From an uncultured Collinsella sp. (GTDB lineage Bacteria > Actinomycetota > Coriobacteriia > Coriobacteriales > Coriobacteriaceae), in the NCBI GenBank assembly GCA_900546825.1, contig UREE01000023.1, positions 1 through 25,965 of the forward strand: 25,965 nucleotides of DNA. The letters run 5' to 3'. Below, one piece after another: positions 21,262 to 25,965 of this stretch. Position 1 is the first letter of the stretch. The number at the start of each line of letters is the position of its first letter. The position numbers and the translations under genes are program-made. The notes under the pieces are model-generated. The model saw only the letters and a program-made list of their open reading frames with translations. It did no database searches and was not told the origin of the DNA.

Positions 21262-22431
21262 ATGAGCACGTACGCAATTAAGGCTGACAAGTTCTTCTTG
21301 CCGGCAGGCCCGCAACTGGGCGGCTATCTTATGGTCGAGGATGGCGTCTTTGGCGCCTGGCAGGCCGACGAGCCCTCTTGCGAGATTAAGGACTACACGG
21401 GATCGTGGATCGCACCGGGTATGGTCGATACTCACATCCATGGCTTCTACAACCACTCAACTACCGATAACGATCCCGAAGGCATCGATATCAGCTCGAC
21501 CGAGCTTGCCCGTCGCGGTACCACCAGCTGGCTGCCCACGACGTTCACCGATGGCGTCGAGCAGATCAAGGACGCCTGCGCCGCCATTGCCCAGGCGGAC
21601 GAGGGCCGCGGCCCCGACTTCTGCGGTGCTCGCATTCAGGGCATCTACCTGGAGGGCCCCTTCTTTACCATGAAGCACGTGGGCGCGCAGAACCCCGCTT
21701 ACCTGATCGATCCCTCCGAGGAGGTCTTCGACCAGTGGCAGGAGGCTGCTGGCGGACGTATCGTCAAGAGCGCTATGGCCGCTGAGCGCGATGGCGCTGC
21801 CACCTATGCTGCCGCCCTCAACGCGAAGGGCGTCGTGACCAGCATCGGTCACTCCGACGCCACCTACGATGAGTGCATCGCCGCCATCAACGCCGGTGCC
21901 AGCTGCTTTACGCATACCTATAACGGCCAGCGCGGGCTGCATCACCGTGAGCCCGGTGTCGTGGGTGCTGCCATGTCCACGCCCGAGACCTACGCTGAGA
22001 TCATCTGTGACGGCAAGCACGTAAACCCTGCCGCCATCAAGGCGCTGCTGCAGGCAAAGGGCTGGCAGCACACGGTACTCATCACCGACTGCCTGGGCTG
22101 CGGCGGCATGCCCGAGGGCAGCTACACCAGTGGCGGCATGGACGTCATCATGAAGGACAACCTGTGCTGGCTCGCCGACGGCAAGAGCATTGCCGGCTCG
22201 GTGCTCACGCTTGCCCAGGGTGTCAAGAACATCGTCGACTGGGGCATCGCCAGCGCCGATATCGCCATTCGCATGGCAACCGAGGTGCCGGCTCGCTCTG
22301 CGCACATCGAGGATAAGTGCGGCAGCATCATGCCGGGTCGCGACGCCGACTTTGTCGTGTTCGACCACGAGCTCACCCTCGTCGAGACGTATGTTGGCGG
22401 CCAGAGCGTCGGCAACGCCTTTACCGAGTAA
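21262..22431 (+). CDS. nagA: N-acetylgalactosamine/glucosamine-6-phosphate deacetylase
   Basis: Removes acetate from GalNAc-6-P or GlcNAc-6-P. The 389-residue amidohydrolase has MVDTHIHGF (metal-binding His pair), YLEGPFF (metal Glu), SIGHSDATYDE, FTHTYNG and VLITDCLG (catalytic Asp), in the order of NagA/AgaA. ATG at 21262 is chosen over an in-frame GTG at 21256 because AGGAG at 21252-21256 fits only the later one. It lies between agaS and the kinase, so GalNAc-6-P (AgaA role) is the better guess. A promoter is unclear; TATAAG at 21217-21222 is a candidate -10. Part of its 3' end recurs as a fragment at 25142-25324. Confidence 0.93.
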   Translation: MSTYAIKADKFFLPAGPQLGGYLMVEDGVFGAWQADEPSCEIKDYTGSWIAPGMVDTHIHGFYNHSTTDNDPEGIDISSTELARRGTTSWLPTTFTDGVEQIKDACAAIAQADEGRGPDFCGARIQGIYLEGPFFTMKHVGAQNPAYLIDPSEEVFDQWQEAAGGRIVKSAMAAERDGAATYAAALNAKGVVTSIGHSDATYDECIAAINAGASCFTHTYNGQRGLHHREPGVVGAAMSTPETYAEIICDGKHVNPAAIKALLQAKGWQHTVLITDCLGCGGMPEGSYTSGGMDVIMKDNLCWLADGKSIAGSVLTLAQGVKNIVDWGIASADIAIRMATEVPARSAHIEDKCGSIMPGRDADFVVFDHELTLVETYVGGQSVGNAFTE

Positions 22432-22443
22432 CGATAGAAAAAG

Positions 22444-22475
22444 ACGGCGGGCCCGAATCTGCTCGGACCCGCCGT
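22444..22475. terminator. Bidirectional terminator between nagA and flavodoxin
   Basis: ACGGCGGGCCCGA (22444-22456) pairs with TCGGACCCGCCGT (22463-22475) with one mismatch. The minus strand continues TCTTTTTCT, so it serves the flavodoxin gene best. Confidence 0.85.
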
Positions 22476-22506
22476 ATGGGTTAAACGCTCAAAAGCACCT
22501 TCACAG

Positions 22507-23091
22507 TTACAGCTTGTTAGCAATCTTCTTTGCCGTGCGCTTAACGCCGGCCACCAGGCCTCCTGCAGGATGCTCCTTTTCGTATGCTAGACGCTTCTCG
22601 CGCTTGGCGTACTCTTCGACGATGATATCGCCGTACTCATCTTCGATTTTGTCGAAGAAATCGACGGCTCCCTTAATCTCTTCGGCAGTTGGGTGTCCCT
22701 TCTGGACGCCGCCGGCGAGCTTGAACGGCCCCCACGTATCAAAGCCGGGGCAGCCGTAGACACCCATAAAGATGGCCTGCCTCATGCGGCAGATGCCATC
22801 GATATCCTTGCCGTACCACTTGTTTTTGCCACCATAGGTCATAAGGCCAAATACCTTATCCTGCGGCTGCAGCACGTTCGTGAGCACACGTGCCATGTCC
22901 TTGTCGATCTCGGAGTAATAGATGCCCGTGGCGACACCGATCAGATGGTATTCGTGCAGGTCGGGGTACTCGTTTTTACCGAGTGACTTCACGTCGAGGG
23001 TATCGATTTCGGGGTGCGCCTCGACGATGGCGTCCACGAGCTTTTTCGTATTGCCGTGGTGGCGTGAGGCATAAAGGATGATGGTTCGCAT
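22507..23091 (-). CDS. Flavodoxin-family protein
   Basis: Probable FMN-binding electron carrier or quinone reductase-like protein; cytosolic. The 194-residue protein starts MRTIILYASRHHGNTKKLV, whose SRHHGNT is the phosphate-binding loop, followed by TYGGKNKWYGKDI in the place of the flavin-contacting loop. A basic C-terminal extension (VAGVKRTAKKIANKL) could touch membrane or partner. ATG at 23091 follows AAAGG; an in-frame ATG at 23121 has no ribosome site. It is the only minus-strand gene of the right half and breaks the sugar cluster, so a role in sugar use is not implied. Confidence 0.87.
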   Translation of the reverse strand: MRTIILYASRHHGNTKKLVDAIVEAHPEIDTLDVKSLGKNEYPDLHEYHLIGVATGIYYSEIDKDMARVLTNVLQPQDKVFGLMTYGGKNKWYGKDIDGICRMRQAIFMGVYGCPGFDTWGPFKLAGGVQKGHPTAEEIKGAVDFFDKIEDEYGDIIVEEYAKREKRLAYEKEHPAGGLVAGVKRTAKKIANKL

Positions 23092-23247
23092 AAGAAGGCC
23101 TTTCAGCTGTAATTGCATCAATGTCTGTATGGTACCCCGTTACATGGCCGGGATACCGGACGCATCGATGAACGTGCGGGTTTGTCCTTTGGTCAGGGCC
23201 GAGACGGGTTCTTGCGAGCAAAAAGCAGTTGTTCGAAAGGATGGACA

Positions 23248-24129
23248 ATGGAATACGCTCTCTCCAACGATTCGATTTCTATCAAGGTCTCCACGGCCGG
23301 CGGCTCGTTTACCTCGATTGAGGCTGGAGGTCGCGAGTACCTGTGGCAGGGTGATCCCGCCGTGTGGTCCGGCCAGGCACCGATTTGCTTCCCGATTTGC
23401 GGAGGCCTGCGTGATGGTAGCGCCATGACGTTTGCCGGGCATCACGTGAAGCTCGCTCGCCACGGGTTTGCGCGCAAACAGGAGTGGAAGCTGCTGAGCC
23501 AGAGCGAGAACGAGCTGGCGATGTGCCTGGCTTCGGAGGATAACGCCGCGCTGCTGAGCGATTATCCGTACCCGTTTAAGCTTGTCGCTCGTTATGCGCT
23601 TGAGGGGGATACCGTGCGCGTCTCCTATGAGGTGACCAACGAGGGCACCGAGGACATGCCGTTCTTTATCGGTGGACACCCCGGCTTTAGGTGCCCGCTC
23701 GACGAGGGCGAGGCCTATACGGACTACGAGCTGCGCTTTGAGAAAGACGAGGCTGCGGAGCTCTGCACCGCCGTTCCCTCGACTGGATTGATTGACGTGG
23801 CAAACCGCTCCAAGAACCCCATGGTGGGAAAGACGCTGCCCCTGTCGCACGAGCTCTTCGATTTTGCGGAGACCATCTTTGACGTGCTCGAGAGCCGGCA
23901 GGTCACGCTTTCCAAAAAGGGCGAGGACAAGGGCGTTCGCCTGAGCTTTGAGGGCTTCCCGTATCTCATTGTGTGGAGTAAGCCCGAGGGCGATTTTGTG
24001 GCAGTTGAGCCCTGGGGCGGCCTTTCGACCTGCTCCGATGAGGATGACGTGCTTGAGCATAAGCGCGGCTGCCTTGTCGCCAAGCCCAAGGAGACCGTCG
24101 TTCGCTCGTTCACGATTGAAATTCTGTAA
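23248..24129 (+). CDS. Aldose 1-epimerase-like mutarotase (LacX type)
   Basis: Interconverts alpha and beta forms of a sugar or sugar phosphate. The 293-residue protein has the galactose-mutarotase-like fold with LKLARHGFAR-like segment VKLARHGFARKQEW (about 68-81), GGHPGFRCPLDEGE (about 144-157, catalytic region) and AVEPWGGLSTCSDEDD near the C-terminus; the EPWGGLS ending is typical of the LacX branch. AAAGGA precedes the ATG at 23248. LacX homologues sit with tagatose-6-phosphate pathway genes, which fits the lacC-like kinase 60 nt downstream. Confidence 0.88.
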   Translation: MEYALSNDSISIKVSTAGGSFTSIEAGGREYLWQGDPAVWSGQAPICFPICGGLRDGSAMTFAGHHVKLARHGFARKQEWKLLSQSENELAMCLASEDNAALLSDYPYPFKLVARYALEGDTVRVSYEVTNEGTEDMPFFIGGHPGFRCPLDEGEAYTDYELRFEKDEAAELCTAVPSTGLIDVANRSKNPMVGKTLPLSHELFDFAETIFDVLESRQVTLSKKGEDKGVRLSFEGFPYLIVWSKPEGDFVAVEPWGGLSTCSDEDDVLEHKRGCLVAKPKETVVRSFTIEIL

Positions 24130-24188
24130 TTCCGTTTTGTCGACTCGTATCGCGAGGCACAAGGAGCCTGCGAGATAAGGAGCTAAAA

Positions 24189-25124
24189 ATGATCCTCACC
24201 GTTACGATGAACCCGTCTGTCGATACGCGCTATCAGCTCGATGAGCTCGTTATCGACGACGTCAACCGTGTGATGCCCGAAAAGACCGCCGGCGGCAAGG
24301 GCCTCAACGTGGCCCGTGTGCTGGGTCAGCTGGGCGACGACGTCGTGGCAACCGGTCTGCTCGGCGGCCACATGGGCGCTTATATGGCCGAGCTCATGGA
24401 CGCCAACGGTATTAACAACGACTTTGTGCCCATCAAGGGCGAGACCCGCATCTGCCTCAATATCCTTCATGCCGGCAACCAGACCGAGCTGCTCGAGAGC
24501 GGCCCGACAATTGCCCCCGAGGAGCTCGATGCCTTTACCGCCAAGTTTACCGAGCTTGCGAGCAAGGCCGACGTTGTCACCATCTCGGGTTCGCTGCCCC
24601 GCGGTGTCGAGGCAGACTACTATGCCAAGATCACGGGCATTGCCGAGAACGCCGGTGCCAAGGTGTTGCTCGATACCTCGGGTGCTTCGCTCGAGGCCGC
24701 CCTTAAGTCCGAAATTAAGCCCGAGCTGGTCAAGCCTAACCTGACCGAGATCAACGGCCTTTTGGGTACGAGCTTTACCACCGACGATGTGGACGAGCTC
24801 CGCGCCGCGCTCGCCTCTGATGCCCGCTTCTCCGATATCCCCTGGGTCGTCGTGTCCATGGGTGCCGCCGGTTCCGTGGGCTTCCACAATGGCCGTGCGT
24901 TCCGCGCCAAGACCCCCGATATCCCCGCCGTTAACGCTACGGGCTCGGGCGATTCGACCATTGCCGGCTTCGCACATGCGATTGCTGCCGGCGCGGATGA
25001 CGAGACGGTGCTGCGTACCGCCAATACCTGCGGCAAGCTCAATGCCATGGATCCTATGACTGGCCATCTGGTCATGGACCGTTGGGACGAGGTCTACAAC
25101 GGCGTTGTCGTGACCGAGCTGTAA
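24189..25124 (+). CDS. lacC: PfkB-family tagatose-6-phosphate kinase (LacC type)
   Basis: Phosphorylates tagatose-6-phosphate to tagatose-1,6-bisphosphate; related enzymes use fructose-1-phosphate. The 311-residue protein has MILTVTMNPSVD at the N-terminus, TAGGKGLNVARVLGQLG (first PfkB signature, about 33-49) and NATGSGDSTIAGF (second signature, about 251-263) with the catalytic Asp. The GSGDST form, rather than GAGDS, is usual in LacC. AAGGAGC precedes the ATG. With AgaS upstream it completes the route to the bisphosphate; the aldolase (LacD/GatY type) is not in the window. 1-phosphofructokinase is the main alternative. Confidence 0.87.
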   Translation: MILTVTMNPSVDTRYQLDELVIDDVNRVMPEKTAGGKGLNVARVLGQLGDDVVATGLLGGHMGAYMAELMDANGINNDFVPIKGETRICLNILHAGNQTELLESGPTIAPEELDAFTAKFTELASKADVVTISGSLPRGVEADYYAKITGIAENAGAKVLLDTSGASLEAALKSEIKPELVKPNLTEINGLLGTSFTTDDVDELRAALASDARFSDIPWVVVSMGAAGSVGFHNGRAFRAKTPDIPAVNATGSGDSTIAGFAHAIAAGADDETVLRTANTCGKLNAMDPMTGHLVMDRWDEVYNGVVVTEL

Positions 25125-25141
25125 GAGCTTGAGCGTCGGCC

Positions 25142-25324
25142 CGGTATCGCTTGCTGGCTCATGTCGACGACAAGTGCGGTAGCATTATGCTGAGGCGCGA
25201 CGCTGAGCTTGTCGTGTTCAATCCCGACCTTACCCTGGTCGAGACGTATGTGGGTGGCAACAGCGTCGGTAACGCGTTTGCCGAGTGGCTGCCAAAGAAA
25301 CGATCCGAGAGGGGATTTAGATGA
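25142..25324 (+). pseudogene. 3' remnant of a second nagA
   Basis: The frame from about 25157 reads AHVDDKCGSIMLRRDAELVV, then FNPDLTLVETYVGGNSVGNA and FAE, closely matching the last 45 residues of the intact NagA (IEDKCGSIMPGRDADFVVFD, LTLVETYVGGQSVGNAFTE). The rest of the gene and any start codon are missing. The frame runs past the NagA end for a dozen more codons and stops at TGA (25322-25324), overlapping the next ATG. It is on the same strand as nagA. It carries the ribosome site of the next gene. Confidence 0.85.
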
Positions 25325-25794
25325 TTTACGGTGCACTGGGCGATATCGAGGAATACCGCGGAATGCTCAAGGGCCTCGACGTGCTGATCGATTGGCTCGA
25401 GGAGAACGACCCGGCGCAGCTCGAGGTCGGCAGCCATCCGATTCTGGGCGACAAGGTCTTTGCGAACGTCATGGCTCCCACGACGCGTCCCGAGGCCGAG
25501 GCTCACTACGAGACGCATCAGCGCTATCACGATTTGCAGATCGACGTCGAGGGTCGCGAGGCCTTTAAGGTCGCTACGGGCAGCCTGACGCTGGTCCAGG
25601 AGTTTGACGAGAAGGACGACTACGATCTGGTCGATTCCGACGCTTCGATTGCCGGCGATCTTGCTGACGACAAGTTTGCACTGTTCGTTGCCGGCGAGCC
25701 TCACATGCCCACGCTCGAGTTCCCGGGCGATGGCGCACAACCGATCAAGAAGATTTGCTTTAAGCTGCTTGCAGATGCTTACTGGGAAGAGTAG
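25321..25794 (+). CDS. YhcH/YjgK/YiaL (DUF386, EbgC-like) family protein
   Basis: A cupin-like sugar-binding or anomer-processing protein; family members accompany sialic acid, hexosamine and galactoside genes, and EbgC is the small subunit of E. coli Ebg beta-galactosidase. The 157-residue length fits. Visible features are YETHQRYHDLQIDVEGRE (about 63-80) with the conserved His residues of the metal site, FALFVAGEPHMP (about 121-132) with another His, and the C-terminal KKICFKLL. AGAGGGG precedes the ATG at 25321, within the nagA remnant. Probably works with the amino-sugar cluster. Confidence 0.9.
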   Translation: MIYGALGDIEEYRGMLKGLDVLIDWLEENDPAQLEVGSHPILGDKVFANVMAPTTRPEAEAHYETHQRYHDLQIDVEGREAFKVATGSLTLVQEFDEKDDYDLVDSDASIAGDLADDKFALFVAGEPHMPTLEFPGDGAQPIKKICFKLLADAYWEE

Positions 25795-25827
25795 CGAGCT
25801 GCTCGGCTGAGTTGTTCGTCTGATGGC

Positions 25828-25849
25828 GTGATTCCCCTAGGGAAATCAC
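25828..25849. repeat. 22-bp palindrome after the YhcH-like gene
   Basis: Eleven-base arms centred on CCTAGG between 25838 and 25839 match with one mismatch, leaving no loop, so a protein-binding site is more likely than a hairpin. CCTAGGGAAATCACG at 25836-25850 recurs at 25875-25889 inside the next terminator loop. Confidence 0.6.
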
Positions 25850-25856
25850 GCTAGGC

Positions 25857-25911
25857 CCCCGCCAAACGGGTTTTCCTAGGGAAATCACGTTTGGCGGGGT
25901 TTTCTGTTTTT
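25857..25911 (+). terminator. Intrinsic terminator at the right end
   Basis: CCCCGCCAAACG (25857-25868) pairs with CGTTTGGCGGGG (25888-25899) over 12 bp around a 19-nt loop, followed by TTTTCTGTTTTT. Nothing recognisable follows to the end of the window. Confidence 0.92.
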
Positions 25912-25965
25912 GAGGCTTATAGGACAAAAAGTGTGTCCCGATAGAACATCCGTTTCCATCCATTA

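Overview
The window reads as a GC-rich actinobacterial chromosome of the class Coriobacteriia, most like Collinsella. This is inferred from codon use, from a mannose-family PTS carrying an embedded YajC-like gene, and from the gene order; no rRNA or other marker is present to prove it. No tRNA, rRNA, CRISPR array, transposase or phage gene was seen.

Left part (1-8,440): a replication and stress block on the plus strand. Thymidylate kinase (tmk), the DNA polymerase III delta-prime subunit (holB) and a RicT-type PSP1 protein are tightly packed, as in many Gram-positive genomes. ComF follows behind a hairpin that buries its ribosome binding site, then a DUF559/AbiEi-like protein. Positions 5,714-6,445 hold no convincing gene. 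They hold a long inverted repeat (two facing mini-ORFs that both begin MANMST), GC hairpins, a strong TATAAT box and a roughly 265-nt structured RNA closed by a long-range stem. That RNA lies between comF and the hibernation factor gene hpf, which makes it a good candidate for the raiA-motif RNA family. An orphan solute-binding lipoprotein and hpf follow.

Middle part (8,441-15,080): DegV lipid-binding protein, a beta-hydroxyacid dehydrogenase with a striking His/Cys-rich tail, a small membrane protein, a HEAT-like protein and an NAD-type isocitrate dehydrogenase, then a membrane-anchored SurA-like protein. A minus-strand pair (DUF2975 membrane protein plus XRE regulator) converges on it at a shared terminator.

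Right part (15,081-25,965): an amino-sugar catabolic region. A 660-bp regulatory region full of operator-like palindromes precedes a mannose/sorbose-family PTS (IIA, YajC-like, IIB, IIC, IID). Then come a GntR/UTRA regulator, AgaS (galactosamine-6-phosphate deaminase/isomerase), NagA/AgaA deacetylase, a minus-strand flavodoxin, a LacX-like mutarotase, a LacC-type tagatose-6-phosphate kinase, a decayed 3' fragment of a second nagA and a YhcH/EbgC-family protein. Together they outline GalNAc (or galactosamine) uptake, deacetylation, deamination/isomerisation to tagatose-6-phosphate and phosphorylation; the aldolase is not in the window. The element TGGTTACTACCAG lies upstream of both the PTS operon and agaS, the obvious candidate operator for the GntR protein between them.
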